DNA of 64,000 bases from Aliiruegeria haliotis (GTDB lineage Bacteria; Pseudomonadota; Alphaproteobacteria; Rhodobacterales; Rhodobacteraceae): contig NZ_PVTD01000001.1 in assembly GCF_003003255.1 (NCBI RefSeq), positions 992,001 to 1,056,000 on the forward strand. The letters are read 5' to 3'. Shown in pieces: positions 17,664 to 27,591 of the stretch (the first letter of the stretch is position 1; each line of letters begins with the position of its first letter). The position numbers and the translations under genes were made by a program. The notes beneath the pieces were generated by a model. The model was not told the origin of the DNA. It made no database searches and saw nothing but the letters and a program-made list of their open reading frames with translations.

Positions 17664-19955
17664 TCAACCGGTCGCTTCATAGCGGGCGATCTCGTCTTCC
17701 GTGACGCCGCTCATGATGGCACCAACGACCTTTTCCTGCGGTACGCCGCATGTCGCCATGGCCTTGGCCAAGGCTTTCTTGTCCGACTTGCCCCAATCCG
17801 CGGTGCAGACGAACCCGTCGACAACCGGTGAAAGCGCGGCCGCGTTGACCGAACTCCCCAGCGCCGGGAAGTCGATCACGATCAGATCGAACTTCGTCGA
17901 CAGTTCATGGACAAGCTTGATCAACCGGCCGGAGTCGAACACGGCCGGACCGATGGTGTCGGTATCGCTCATCGCCCGATTGGGAACGAAATGCAGCCCC
18001 GTCCGTTCATCCACCCAGAATGCCAGTTCTTCCGAGAAATTGTCGCCGGCCGTGAACATCAGGTCGGGCACGCCAAACTTGGCATTCGGCGTGATCGAGT
18101 GGCTGAGATAGGCCTCCAGCCAGTCGAAATCAATCAGCAACGTCCGCTGTCCCCCGACGGCCACCATCTCTGCGTAGTTAATCGCAGCGGTCGGGCGGGA
18201 CGTGCCGTGGTCCTCCGAAATGAACCCGATCACCGAGCCCCGCTTGCCGATGTTCGGGGCGAAGTAATTGTCGAAGGCGACGCGCACGCGACGGATCGTG
18301 TCGGCATAGATCGACAGGGGATTGGTCAACGTGATCGACATTTCGCTTTCAAGCGCATCAACCGCCATCTGATGCGAGGGAACGAGGTAGAGAACATCCG
18401 TGCCCTCGACCGCGCCCTGCGCACGCTCGACGCGCCCGACCTGTGGCGCCTCCACCGAGACCTCCGGGCCCAGATTCGGCGTTACATTCTTCTCGGGCGG
18501 CGGGAGCAGGCCCAGAACCGGCGCACCCACCGAGCGCGACAGCGCCGAGCGGGTCCGCAACCGCGGGTCCCGCGCTTCGCGGGCGAAGGCAATGCCGCTT
18601 CCGAGTGTCAGCCCAAGCAATCCCGACACCAGCAGAAGCTTCATGCCACCCGGGCCGGTCGCGCCCTCGGGCGGCTCCGCCATGGCGATGACGGAGGCAT
18701 CAACCGTCGGAAATGTCTGCAGTTCCTTGGTGCGCAAGTAGGTCGTGGTGTACGTCTCATACATCTGGCGATAGATCCGGGCCTCGCTTTCGAGCAGCGA
18801 AACCTCGCCACCGTCGCTTTGATCCGGTTCGATGCCGGTGGCGGCGGACAGCGCAGCACGGGCATCGGCCTCCTGGGCTTGCGCAGTGTCGAGCGCGGCG
18901 CGGGCGTCGTCCCTCAGGTCAACCATCAACCCCATCGCCTCTGCATTGAGCGCTTGCCGCTCGGCAACGTCGTTAGTGGCCGTGTAGGCATCGTAGAGCG
19001 GGGCAAACGAATCCGTTGCAAGACGCTGCGGCAGGACTTCAAGCGGCACCTTGGAGCGCAGGGCAAGGTTGATCTGATCGAAGCGGGACTGGGCACTCAG
19101 TCGCCCGGTGATCGCATTGCGCAATTGCAGCCGAACCTCTTCGGTATTGGCGGGCCCGCCAGACGCCGGCTCGGAGGTGCCCACGGCGCTCAACTCGGCC
19201 TCTGCCTGCGCGGCCTGCTGGGCAAGCTCCTGCATCCGCGCCTCGAACCACCCCGAAGCTTCTTCGGCGGACGCGCGCCGCATGTCGTAGCGCCGAACAA
19301 CGTAGGTCTGGGTCACGGCGTTGGCTATGTCCGCGGCCAGTTCCGCCGAGTTGGCCGTTGCCTTGACCCCAAGCACCGAGGTGACACCGTTTCGGGTCAC
19401 CGCAATGTCGTCACGCAGTTTCCGCACGGCGGCCTGGAACAGCTCCGCATCCGAGAGGGGGTCCTCGGCGGGGACCAGACCCAACCGTCCGGCCAACTCC
19501 GGACCCAGCGTCTCCGCCGCGAAGGACGTCACCTGGTCCTTGCGGTCCAGAATCCACTGCTTCACGGCCCCTCGTCTCGGCTCCCAGAAAATCTCCCGCT
19601 CGCTGAGGTTGAGGTCTTCCACCACCTGCGACAGCAAGAGCGGCGAGCGGATCACTTGCATCTGGCTTTCGATGGTAACGTTGTCGAACTTGGTTGCCTT
19701 GTAGAGATCATCGCCGCCGAAGGGCGTGAGCGACGGCGCCTCCAGAAGGACGGTCGACCCTGCGGTATAGCGGTCAACGCCGAGCGCGGCGGCAAGAAAC
19801 CCGAGCCCCAGAAACAGGGAGGTCACGAAAACGATGACACCGGACCGGCGCTTCAGAACGCGAAGCGCGGATCCGAAATCGAACATCGGAGCTTGCTCTG
19901 ACGCTTCCGGCAGGACGCGACCGCCTTGAAGTGTAATTCGATTGACGTCCATCAT
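17664..19955 (-). CDS. Wzc/GumC-like polysaccharide co-polymerase with degenerate BY-kinase domain
   Basis: A 763-aa inner-membrane protein. It has a Wzz-type N-domain with TM1 (GVIVFVTSLFLGLGFLAAALG), a long periplasmic coiled-coil region (GNVR-like), TM2 near residue 450 and a C-terminal cytoplasmic CpsD/CapB-like domain from about 575. The Walker A position reads EDHGTSRPT (581-589) where active kinases have GxxxxGK[ST]. Walker A' (LLIDFDW) and B (LIVIDFP) are recognisable. The tail ends EIARYEATG with one Tyr and no Tyr cluster. It should set chain length and dock the Wza-like exporter. Kinase activity is probably lost. Confidence 0.88.
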   Translation of the reverse strand: MMDVNRITLQGGRVLPEASEQAPMFDFGSALRVLKRRSGVIVFVTSLFLGLGFLAAALGVDRYTAGSTVLLEAPSLTPFGGDDLYKATKFDNVTIESQMQVIRSPLLLSQVVEDLNLSEREIFWEPRRGAVKQWILDRKDQVTSFAAETLGPELAGRLGLVPAEDPLSDAELFQAAVRKLRDDIAVTRNGVTSVLGVKATANSAELAADIANAVTQTYVVRRYDMRRASAEEASGWFEARMQELAQQAAQAEAELSAVGTSEPASGGPANTEEVRLQLRNAITGRLSAQSRFDQINLALRSKVPLEVLPQRLATDSFAPLYDAYTATNDVAERQALNAEAMGLMVDLRDDARAALDTAQAQEADARAALSAATGIEPDQSDGGEVSLLESEARIYRQMYETYTTTYLRTKELQTFPTVDASVIAMAEPPEGATGPGGMKLLLVSGLLGLTLGSGIAFAREARDPRLRTRSALSRSVGAPVLGLLPPPEKNVTPNLGPEVSVEAPQVGRVERAQGAVEGTDVLYLVPSHQMAVDALESEMSITLTNPLSIYADTIRRVRVAFDNYFAPNIGKRGSVIGFISEDHGTSRPTAAINYAEMVAVGGQRTLLIDFDWLEAYLSHSITPNAKFGVPDLMFTAGDNFSEELAFWVDERTGLHFVPNRAMSDTDTIGPAVFDSGRLIKLVHELSTKFDLIVIDFPALGSSVNAAALSPVVDGFVCTADWGKSDKKALAKAMATCGVPQEKVVGAIMSGVTEDEIARYEATG

Positions 19956-20027
19956 ATCGCTCCAGATTCAAGTTCGCAATTGTCGTGCAATGACATGTTA
20001 AAAATATGGTCCTGTTGAATTTCGTCC

Positions 20028-21254
20028 CTATTGACCGACAAGGGAAATCTCCACTTCGATCAGGTCACCCGGCATGAGGTGGTCGTCCATCGACACCGCT
20101 CCCTGACGAGTTTGGTCCCGCAGCTTGCGGTAGAGGGTAATCGTTGCGGCCTGCACCGACCCTTCGGACAGGGCCGCCGACAGGACGTCGATCTCGCCGT
20201 CCAGTTCTCCCAGCCGGTCCAGCCACTCCTGCCGGAGGGAAAGCGTCTCGATCCGGTGGGTCCCCTGAAGCGCGCTCCAGGCAAACCGTGCTTCGTCCAC
20301 AGCGTCACGCGCGGATCGGGCGATTTCGGCGGCCTTCAGGTCGTTTCGCTTCGCCTGCACGAGCGATCCCGAATAGGCGAGGCTGCGTGTCAGCAACCGC
20401 TCAAGCCGCGCGACGTTTTCCGATTCCACGACCTGCTCTCTGGCAAGCTCCTCGGCCCGGACCAGCGCATCCATCACCGCCTCCCGGGCAGCCAGAACCT
20501 GCCGGTCGCGCTGTTCTTGCTGCTCCTCCAGAAGGTCGATCGCGGCGTCCAGCCGTGCCGATGCCCGCTGCACCAACCGGTCGCGCGGGAGGTTTGCTCC
20601 CGTCGGAACGGCGATGTCCTCTGCCGCAATCGCTGCCCGGCCGTCAAGAAGTGCACGCTGAACCGCGCGCTCCACCATGGCATTGCCCAGATTCGCGCGG
20701 TTCTTGAAGTCGTCCACGATCGTGCTCGGCCCATCGGGCCTCGACAGACTGCCCACGCCCAATGACTTGGAAACCGCCTCCCGGACAGTCATCCCGACAG
20801 TGAACGGCACCTCGCCGGGTCGACGCACATCGCCAGAAACCACGATGGGCCGATAGTGCTTTACCGAAACCAGGATTTCCTCATCCTCGACCGAACGCCA
20901 ATGCGTTGCGTTCCCCGCACTCTCGCGCAGCTTCACCCCGGTCAGGACGACGGGCAGTTCGGCGCGCAGTTCATCGATGGTGCGCCCTGCGACCAGAACC
21001 GGCCCGGCAAGAGGAAAGGACGCGTAGCCGGTGAACTCGACCGGAACATCGAAGCTGAGTTCGGGGTTGTTGAGAAACGAGATGCTCAGCACGTCGCCCG
21101 CGCCGAGAGGATAGCCGCGCGCTTCCTCGGGACCACCCGCCACCTGCGCCGTTGTGGCGCCGGACGCAAGCAACGCCACAGTCAGGGCAAACGCCGGGGC
21201 CAGCCCCCCGAGGGCGGACATGAGCGATCTCTGCCAGAACTGGTTGCAAGTCAT
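20028..21254 (-). CDS. polysaccharide export protein (Wza/ExoF-like OPX)
   Basis: A 408-aa outer-membrane polysaccharide export protein. Its Sec signal has a hydrophobic core at about 17-33 and likely cleavage near TTAQVAGG; no lipobox Cys is seen. The Poly_export domain starts at YPLGAGDVLSISFLNNPELS. A SLBB-like domain carries IVVSGDVRRPGEVPF. The C-terminal half is a long Arg/Glu/Ala coiled coil, ending MPGDLIEVEISLVGQ. This layout resembles ExoF-type proteins rather than lipidated Wza. It overlaps the upstream glycosyltransferase by ATGA and precedes the Wzc-like gene, its expected partner. Confidence 0.88.
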   Translation of the reverse strand: MTCNQFWQRSLMSALGGLAPAFALTVALLASGATTAQVAGGPEEARGYPLGAGDVLSISFLNNPELSFDVPVEFTGYASFPLAGPVLVAGRTIDELRAELPVVLTGVKLRESAGNATHWRSVEDEEILVSVKHYRPIVVSGDVRRPGEVPFTVGMTVREAVSKSLGVGSLSRPDGPSTIVDDFKNRANLGNAMVERAVQRALLDGRAAIAAEDIAVPTGANLPRDRLVQRASARLDAAIDLLEEQQEQRDRQVLAAREAVMDALVRAEELAREQVVESENVARLERLLTRSLAYSGSLVQAKRNDLKAAEIARSARDAVDEARFAWSALQGTHRIETLSLRQEWLDRLGELDGEIDVLSAALSEGSVQAATITLYRKLRDQTRQGAVSMDDHLMPGDLIEVEISLVGQ

Positions 21255-22483
21255 TGTGAGCTATCCCTTTCCGGGCGTGAAACCACAGGCTGGTCCGCCT
21301 CGATCACGTTCAAATATGCCTCCACGACGGTCTCGACACCAAAATCGCGAGCGCGTTCCTTCGCACGCGCGGCATAATCCGCACGCTGCACTGCAACAGA
21401 ATAGTGCATCATTCCATCCGCCAAAGCATCAACATCATTCATCGGGATCAAAAGTCCGTCCCGGGCGTTGCCCCTTTTCCCACCTTCGCGGGCACCTTCG
21501 CCGCGCAGCACGTCGAAGGGACCGGAGGGGCAATCGGTGGCGATCACGGGCAAGCCCAATGTCATCGCCTCGATAATCGTGTTCGGAAACCCCTCCGCAT
21601 TGGAGCAGGATACGAGATAGGCGGCACGGGCCATGACCGGATAGGGGTTCTTCACAAAGCCCGGCATATGCACCCTGCCCTGCAACCCGCGCGCCGACAC
21701 CATGGCCTCCAGCTTCGGGCGTTCCGGGCCTTCGCCAAGGATGACCAGGTCTTCTTCCGGCCGCACCCGGTCGTAGCCTTCGATCAGCATTTCGAAGTTC
21801 TTGTTCACGACCATCCGACCCACCGCCAGGATGAAGCGATCGGGCAATGCGGTGGCCGGCGGCTCCTGCGCAGCCGTTTCGAGGGCCGCGGCATCGATAG
21901 GATTTCCGATCACGACGGTCTTGTCCCGTGGCACGGCAAAGTTGGCGACAAGGTCGTCGGCGACCCCTCCGCTCACAGCGATGACCGACGCCGCCCGTGG
22001 ATAGGCCAGGCGGGTGATGCCGCGATAGAGCGCGCCGACGCGGGACGTCGCGAGATGACTGGACGTCTGCACCCGCTCCGAGATCACGGCCCGGTGCGAC
22101 GACACCGGCGAAAGAAGCACGTTCAGGCAGTTTGACCGGGCAAGGTAGCTGACGCAGACCGACGGCGGATTTCGGCGCAGATGCCGGGCGAGCTGGCGTG
22201 CGGATCGGAACATCGATCCACGGCCGTCCAGCGTCACGACATCGACCCATTCGGGGATGTCCTGGACCACAGGCAGATCGTCGAGCAGCACCAGTTCGAC
22301 ATCCCACCCGGACAGCGGCTGCCTGAGGTGCGACAACAGGTTGGCCATCGCCCGCTCTGCCCCGCCGCCTTCCATGGAGTTGATCAGGAAGGTCACCCGC
22401 CGCGCGGCATCAGCCCGCGCTGACCGTTCTGCAAACGGTTCAGCCGGTACGCTGAGGGGGTCAAGACCTTGGGTCATACTCAT
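21251..22483 (-). CDS. GT4-family glycosyltransferase
   Basis: A 410-aa GT-B glycosyltransferase. The N-domain has TFLINSMEGGGAERAMANLL (glycine loop). The C-domain has FILAVGRMVVNKNFEMLIEGY, LVILGEGPERPKLEAM, and the EX7E-type motif CSNAEGFPNTIIEAM. The start at ATG 22483 follows AAGGAA by 5 bases; the longer form from 22540 lacks this. It overlaps the exporter gene by 4 bases and lies 66 bp after the ligase gene. It adds one sugar to the lipid-linked repeat unit; donor and linkage cannot be read. Confidence 0.88.
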   Translation of the reverse strand: MSMTQGLDPLSVPAEPFAERSARADAARRVTFLINSMEGGGAERAMANLLSHLRQPLSGWDVELVLLDDLPVVQDIPEWVDVVTLDGRGSMFRSARQLARHLRRNPPSVCVSYLARSNCLNVLLSPVSSHRAVISERVQTSSHLATSRVGALYRGITRLAYPRAASVIAVSGGVADDLVANFAVPRDKTVVIGNPIDAAALETAAQEPPATALPDRFILAVGRMVVNKNFEMLIEGYDRVRPEEDLVILGEGPERPKLEAMVSARGLQGRVHMPGFVKNPYPVMARAAYLVSCSNAEGFPNTIIEAMTLGLPVIATDCPSGPFDVLRGEGAREGGKRGNARDGLLIPMNDVDALADGMMHYSVAVQRADYAARAKERARDFGVETVVEAYLNVIEADQPVVSRPERDSSQ

Positions 22484-22549
22484 ACTTGTTCCTTGCGATA
22501 CAGAACGGTTCGGGCGGTGAACCCCTGCCCCGAACGACATAATCCTTAA

Positions 22550-24001
22550 CTATGAAGCAAAAATGTTCTTCACGGGTCGTGGTGGTGGCGCCCGTCTGGA
22601 AGCGGTCGGCCGGCGATTGTCCCTGCGCATCGCCGCCACGCAGACAACCGGCAGCACCCAGTAGATCGAGTTGTGCAACAGGAGAAACGACGCCGCCCCA
22701 TTCCCGACCAACGCGAAGGTTGCAACGGCAAAACCGAGCCTTCCGAGATCCTGAAACCGATCCCCGAAACTTGTGTGCACGCTAAGGACGGTCAGGTAGA
22801 CGTAGAATGTCAGCATGACGCAAAGCCCCACCACGCCGAGATCCGTCATCAGGTCGAGGAACCCGTTGTGTGCGTGTCCAATCCGGATCCCCATGAGGAT
22901 GTACAGCCGCTCCCCAACGAGGTCCCAACCCGCGCCGAAGCCGCCGCCAAGGCCCATGTTCCCCTGCAGCGCGCGCAGGACACCGATCCAGATCTCGGTT
23001 CGCCCGGTCAGCGTCGGGTCCTTTCCCAGAAGCGACAGCACGAAGACAAAGACGAATTGATAGAACACCCAGCCCGTCACCATCACCGGACCGGCCATGA
23101 GAACGACCATTGCGCGTTTCGACGGGGACAACGGGCGCAGGAGAAACAGGATGTGGCCGAATATCGGGACCGCGACCGCGAGCAGCGCCGCCTGTGCCGA
23201 GTTGGAGCCCGCCACACCGAGGTAGCCAAGCGCCAATGCCCCCCAGCGAACACGTCGCCACCTTTGCCCGGGTCCGGTGGCCACCCACAGGATGGAAACG
23301 CACAAGGCCATCATGCGGCCAAAGTCGTTCTTGTGATCGAAGAGGCCGCGCCATGCCCCCGCGTGTGGATTCGGCTCTCCCTGCACGGTCGTCCCCGGGT
23401 GAACCCCCATCGACGGCAATGCGAGCGATGTAACGACATTGGCAACGACGATCAGGACGGCGCTCCACGCGATCAGAGGCAGGACGATGTGCAGCGGAAA
23501 GCGATCCACGATCCACAAGCCGAAGAGCGTGGCAAAGAGCAGGGCCAGCACGCGTCGAAGGGACACGCCGATGTCGATGGACCATGTCATCGACAGCATC
23601 GCGAGGGCCACGGGGATCAGGACCGGCCAGGCTTTGGTGAAGGCGCGGGTGACCGCACCGGGACGGACGATCAGCCCCAGGAACGACAGGAAGCCGAATC
23701 CCAGGCCCAGCAGTTGAACCGCGGTCGACGACGCGGCACCTTCCGGCGTCAGCGGCGCCACCAGCGAGCCGGAGAAGTAGAACAGGCCGGCCACGGCAAA
23801 GGCGACCGAAACCGCGTCCCAAATCGACAATCGCCGCGCCGTGGCCTGTCCGGTGTCGACACGCCGGGCGCCGGGAACCCTCCAGTAGGTATCACGCGGC
23901 CCCTTCCCCAGCGCCGGCGCGATCTCCTGGCGGTCCCGATGGGTCTGCCAACTCCACCGCGGCGGCGTCACCGAGCGGTTGTCCTTGCGGGGAGGTGTCA
24001 T
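22550..24001 (-). CDS. O-antigen ligase/polymerase family membrane protein (Wzy/WaaL-like)
   Basis: A 483-aa polytopic membrane protein with about 10-12 hydrophobic segments between residues 60 and 455, and basic soluble ends. The diagnostic periplasmic-loop signature is AWRGLFDHKNDFGRMMAL, followed later by GRTEIWIGVLRAL and GHAHNGFLDLMTDLG. This family polymerises lipid-linked repeats or ligates glycans. In a locus with Wzx, Wzc-like and Wza-like proteins, a polymerase role is the better guess. Its start overlaps the stop of the neighbouring glycosyltransferase by ATGA, showing translational coupling. Confidence 0.88.
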   Translation of the reverse strand: MTPPRKDNRSVTPPRWSWQTHRDRQEIAPALGKGPRDTYWRVPGARRVDTGQATARRLSIWDAVSVAFAVAGLFYFSGSLVAPLTPEGAASSTAVQLLGLGFGFLSFLGLIVRPGAVTRAFTKAWPVLIPVALAMLSMTWSIDIGVSLRRVLALLFATLFGLWIVDRFPLHIVLPLIAWSAVLIVVANVVTSLALPSMGVHPGTTVQGEPNPHAGAWRGLFDHKNDFGRMMALCVSILWVATGPGQRWRRVRWGALALGYLGVAGSNSAQAALLAVAVPIFGHILFLLRPLSPSKRAMVVLMAGPVMVTGWVFYQFVFVFVLSLLGKDPTLTGRTEIWIGVLRALQGNMGLGGGFGAGWDLVGERLYILMGIRIGHAHNGFLDLMTDLGVVGLCVMLTFYVYLTVLSVHTSFGDRFQDLGRLGFAVATFALVGNGAASFLLLHNSIYWVLPVVCVAAMRRDNRRPTASRRAPPPRPVKNIFAS

Positions 24002-25116
24002 GGCAGTGCCTCCTCCATGAACCGGTCGGCAATGCTGTCCAGTGTATACCGCTCGGCAATTGCTGCGATCCGCGCCGGATCGGCGGCGGACGACACCTGG
24101 CGGGCCATCGCCTGCGCCATCGCGTCGGCGTCGCCAACGGGCACCAGCGCCTCCGGCAATTCCTCAGCAAGGATGTCCGACGGGCCACCACCGGCACAAT
24201 CGGTGCTCACGCTCGGAACGCCGAAACTGATTGCCTCGATCAGCGCATTCGGGAATCCCTCGGTCAGGGACGACATCACGAAAAGGTCGCAATGCGCGAG
24301 GTATTCGAAGCGGTTCAACTGAAATCCGGCGAAGCAGACCCGCTCGGCAAGGTCCAACTCGCGCACAAGGGCCTCCAGCGCCGCCCTGTCCCCGCCATCG
24401 CCAAGAATGATCAGCCGCAGCGGGACCTCACACCGCGCAAGCGCCCGCAACATCGTCGGGTAGTCCTTCTGCGCGACGAGGCGCCCCATCGCGAGGGCAA
24501 CCGGCACATCCTCCGCGAACCATGGGTGCGGAGGCGGGGCGGTCCGGGCGGCCGCGATATCCTCGGCCTCCGGCGAGGGGTTGGGGATGACCTTGATCGC
24601 CGCCGGGGCCATACCGGTCACCCGCGCAAGATCCTCCGCCACGCCAGAGGCATTGCCGGAGACCACATCCGCCCGCGGATAGAGCCTGCGCACGAGCGAC
24701 CTGAACACCTGCCGCCTTACCGGCGACAACCGGCGGGAGGCCGTCGTGAACTCGTTGCGCTCGCAGACCATCAACCGTGGTCGGCTCCCCGACGAGGCCT
24801 CCATGTATCGAGCCGCCATCGACATTGCGAGGTTCGCCGTCGTCAGGCCGGAGATCACGGCGCGCGGCTGTTCCCGTTTCAGAAGTCCGACAAGCCGGGG
24901 CACCCCCCGAAGCGCATTGTCCGCACCGACCGGGATCACCCGCACGCCGTCATCGACGAGATCGGCGATCGGACCATCCGGACGATTTACAGCAAGCGCG
25001 ATCGACCGCCCCTGCGCAGCATAGTGGTTGGCCAGCCGCACGAACACGCGCTCGGCCCCGCCGCCATCGAGCGTGGGAACATACAACAGGAGATCTGGCG
25101 ATGTGGTCGTGGCCAT
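23998..25116 (-). CDS. GT4-family glycosyltransferase
   Basis: A 372-aa GT-B enzyme. The N-domain has LLLYVPTLDGGGAERVFVRL. The C-domain has VALAMGRLVAQKDYPTMLRAL, LIILGDGGDRAALEALV, and MSSLTEGFPNALIEAISFG (EX7E). The start at 25116 has GGAAG directly upstream; an extension to 25170 adds 18 residues with no family support. It is the first gene of the leftward polysaccharide operon and diverges from the flippase gene across 295 bp. It is related in layout to the 21251-22483 transferase, so the two may be paralogues. Confidence 0.88.
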   Translation of the reverse strand: MATTTSPDLLLYVPTLDGGGAERVFVRLANHYAAQGRSIALAVNRPDGPIADLVDDGVRVIPVGADNALRGVPRLVGLLKREQPRAVISGLTTANLAMSMAARYMEASSGSRPRLMVCERNEFTTASRRLSPVRRQVFRSLVRRLYPRADVVSGNASGVAEDLARVTGMAPAAIKVIPNPSPEAEDIAAARTAPPPHPWFAEDVPVALAMGRLVAQKDYPTMLRALARCEVPLRLIILGDGGDRAALEALVRELDLAERVCFAGFQLNRFEYLAHCDLFVMSSLTEGFPNALIEAISFGVPSVSTDCAGGGPSDILAEELPEALVPVGDADAMAQAMARQVSSAADPARIAAIAERYTLDSIADRFMEEALP

Positions 25117-25411
25117 GACTTCCTTTCGACCTCTACGAGTCACACAGGACAGGCGCGCGGGAAGGCACACCAGACATTACAAGCATTGCCGGGAAACGGG
25201 GTTCCCAACGATTTGACCACGGCACTTGCATTACCTATGTCGTCCCCACGCTCAAGCCTGCGTCAAAACTATTGTGCATATTCTGGGTTTTCGCCGGAAT
25301 AGTGATGCCAAAGTGTACTAGTTGAAGTTTCAGGAGCCCGGTATTTGATCCAGTTTTTGCACAGTCGACCGGCTATCGGACAAGTTCTGCGTAGCCGGAG
25401 ATGATTGCCCT

Positions 25412-26908
25412 ATGACCGATTCGCAGCCCCCCGACAGCGCCAGGACGTCGGCGTTGACCCAGTCTTCCCTCGGGCATTTCCTTTGGATGTTTGGCGGTGG
25501 CAGCGTGCAGGCCGTGCTCAAGATCGTCGTGCTGATGATCCTGTCGCGCCTGCTGACGCCCTCCGAATTCGGGCTGGTCGCCGCCGCGCTGACCATTGTC
25601 GCCCTCGCCGAGGTCTTCGGAAAGATCGGGATCGCGCCCTCGATTGTCCAGGTCGAGACGCTGACCCAAAGTCATATCCGCACCGGGATGACCGCCACGC
25701 TGTTCTCCGGCGTTGTGGTCGGTGCCATCGTCTTTGTGCTCGCCGAACCGCTGGGTCGACTGTACGCGATGCCAAGCCTGCCGCCGATTGTGCAGGTCTT
25801 TGCCCTGCTCTTCCCCTTGCGCGCAGCAGGGCTCGTCTCCGAAGCACTCATCCAGCGCGAGATGGGGTTTCGCGCGCTCGCCGCGATCACGGTTGTCAGC
25901 TATCTTGCCGGGTATGCGGGCGTCGCGATCCTTCTGGCCGTCCTCGGGTATGGCGTCTGGGCGCTGGTCGCCGGTCAACTGGCGCAGGCGGCCCTGCAAT
26001 CGCTACTGTTCATCGCCATCGGCGGCTTTCGCATCCGACCCGGATTTGATGTAAAAGTCCTCGGCGGCATGTTGCGGTTTGGCCTCGGCACCACGTTGAC
26101 GCAGATCGGGAATTACGTGGCGCTGAACGTCGACTACATGATCGTCGGCCGGCTGCTCGGAACCGCCGCGCTTGGCCAGTACTCCCGCGCCTACCTTCTG
26201 CTGTCCCAGCCGGCGAACATCGTCGGGAACATGGCGGACAAGGTCCTCTTCCCGGTTCTCGCCTCTGTGCAGAGTGACCGGCCGCGGGTGGCCCGGGCCT
26301 ACAACAAGACCCTCGCCCTTACCGCAATCACACAGATCCCGGCCGCCATCCTGCTGTCGATCAATGCACGGGAAGTCATTCTTGTCCTTATGGGCGACCA
26401 GTGGGGCGCCGCTGTCCTGCCCTTCCAGATCATGGTGAGTGCCCTGTATTTCCGCACCGCCTACAAGTTCACGGGCACTGTGCTGCGCGCCACCGGCGCT
26501 GTCTATCACGCCGCGCTGCTCCAATGGATCTATGCCGGCCTCGTCGCCATCGGGGCACTCGTCGGCGCACGGTTCGGACTCGCCGGGGTCGCGATCGGCA
26601 CGACCCTTGCAGTCGTTCTGTGTTTCTCCAATGGTATCATTATGTTGAACATCGTGTTTAATCTTCCTGTCAGCACCGGCCTGCACGCCCTCGCCCGGCA
26701 TGCAGCGCTTGGCATTCTCTATGCGGTTCCGCTCTATGCTCTCCATTCAATCGCCGACGAAATGGCGCTGGCGCCCTTGCCGACGCTTGGCGCCGGATGC
26801 CTCCTCGCCCTGTGCATCTATGCGGCGCTGAACCTGCTCTGGCCCGCCGCCCTTGGCGAGGAGCGCAAGTCCCTCAATGCAATCGCCGGGCGTCTTCGCC
26901 GCAGATGA
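25412..26908 (+). CDS. Wzx-type polysaccharide flippase
   Basis: A 498-aa polytopic membrane protein with 12-14 hydrophobic segments, of the polysaccharide-transport/MOP superfamily close to WzxC. It begins FLWMFGGGSVQAVLKIVVLMILSR-like and has SRLLTPSEFGLVAAA, a hallmark of the N-terminal half. It moves undecaprenyl-diphosphate repeat units to the periplasmic face. The start has GGAGATG about 10 bases upstream. It heads the rightward arm, 32 bp before the second sulfotransferase, and diverges from the leftward operon, so the 25117-25411 gap should hold both promoters. Confidence 0.9.
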   Translation: MTDSQPPDSARTSALTQSSLGHFLWMFGGGSVQAVLKIVVLMILSRLLTPSEFGLVAAALTIVALAEVFGKIGIAPSIVQVETLTQSHIRTGMTATLFSGVVVGAIVFVLAEPLGRLYAMPSLPPIVQVFALLFPLRAAGLVSEALIQREMGFRALAAITVVSYLAGYAGVAILLAVLGYGVWALVAGQLAQAALQSLLFIAIGGFRIRPGFDVKVLGGMLRFGLGTTLTQIGNYVALNVDYMIVGRLLGTAALGQYSRAYLLLSQPANIVGNMADKVLFPVLASVQSDRPRVARAYNKTLALTAITQIPAAILLSINAREVILVLMGDQWGAAVLPFQIMVSALYFRTAYKFTGTVLRATGAVYHAALLQWIYAGLVAIGALVGARFGLAGVAIGTTLAVVLCFSNGIIMLNIVFNLPVSTGLHALARHAALGILYAVPLYALHSIADEMALAPLPTLGAGCLLALCIYAALNLLWPAALGEERKSLNAIAGRLRRR

Positions 26909-26940
26909 CCGACCATCCCAATCGCAGGAAACCCTGATTC

Positions 26941-27561
26941 ATGCCCATCTTCCGCATCAATGGAAAGGTCATCCTCTTCCTCCATATTCCCAAGGCTGGC
27001 GGCACATCCATCGAAGAGGCGCTTGCAGCCCATTCCTCCGAGAGCTTTCGGATGAAGCTCAACACGGCGGGCCTGCCCTGCGTGCCGCAGCATTTCCATG
27101 GCGCCCTGATCGAGGATTTGTTTGCAGCGGATTTCTTCGACTATTCCTTCTGCGTCACCCGGAACCCCTATGCGCGCATCCTCAGCGAGTACAATTACAG
27201 GATGCAGCACAGGCACCGCCCCTACCGCTGGTTCCCGGCTCCTTCCTTCGAGCTCTGGCTCCGGTCCACCCTGCGCACCTACAGGCGTAACCCGTATGTC
27301 TACTCCAACCACATCCGCCCCCAGGTCGCGTTTCGGATTCCGGGAACCCGCTGGTTCCGGCTCGAAGATCAACTCGATGCCTTGATGGAGGATCTGCAGC
27401 GGATCACGAAGATACCACCTGCGCGCGACATTCCCCATGCCAATCCGTCCCGGAAAAAGGCCACGACCATATCGGACGCCGCGGCTGACCTGGTCCATGA
27501 CTTCTATCGCGCGGATTTCACGGAATTCGGATACGCGCCGGACAGCTATCGCACCCTTTAA
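26941..27561 (+). CDS. sulfotransferase family 2-like protein
   Basis: A 206-aa protein of the carbohydrate sulfotransferase type (Sulfotransfer_2). The 5'-PSB loop is ILFLHIPKAGGTSIEEAL; the 3'-PB segment is FCVTRNPYARILSEYNYR. It is shorter than, and from a different subgroup than, the 16718-17647 enzyme, so two different positions on the polymer may be sulfated. It lies 32 bp after the flippase gene on the same strand and is probably co-transcribed. There is no signal peptide, in agreement with a cytoplasmic PAPS-using enzyme. Confidence 0.85.
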   Translation: MPIFRINGKVILFLHIPKAGGTSIEEALAAHSSESFRMKLNTAGLPCVPQHFHGALIEDLFAADFFDYSFCVTRNPYARILSEYNYRMQHRHRPYRWFPAPSFELWLRSTLRTYRRNPYVYSNHIRPQVAFRIPGTRWFRLEDQLDALMEDLQRITKIPPARDIPHANPSRKKATTISDAAADLVHDFYRADFTEFGYAPDSYRTL

Positions 27562-27591
27562 GGTGAAAGCAGATCACGGGCACGGCAGGCG

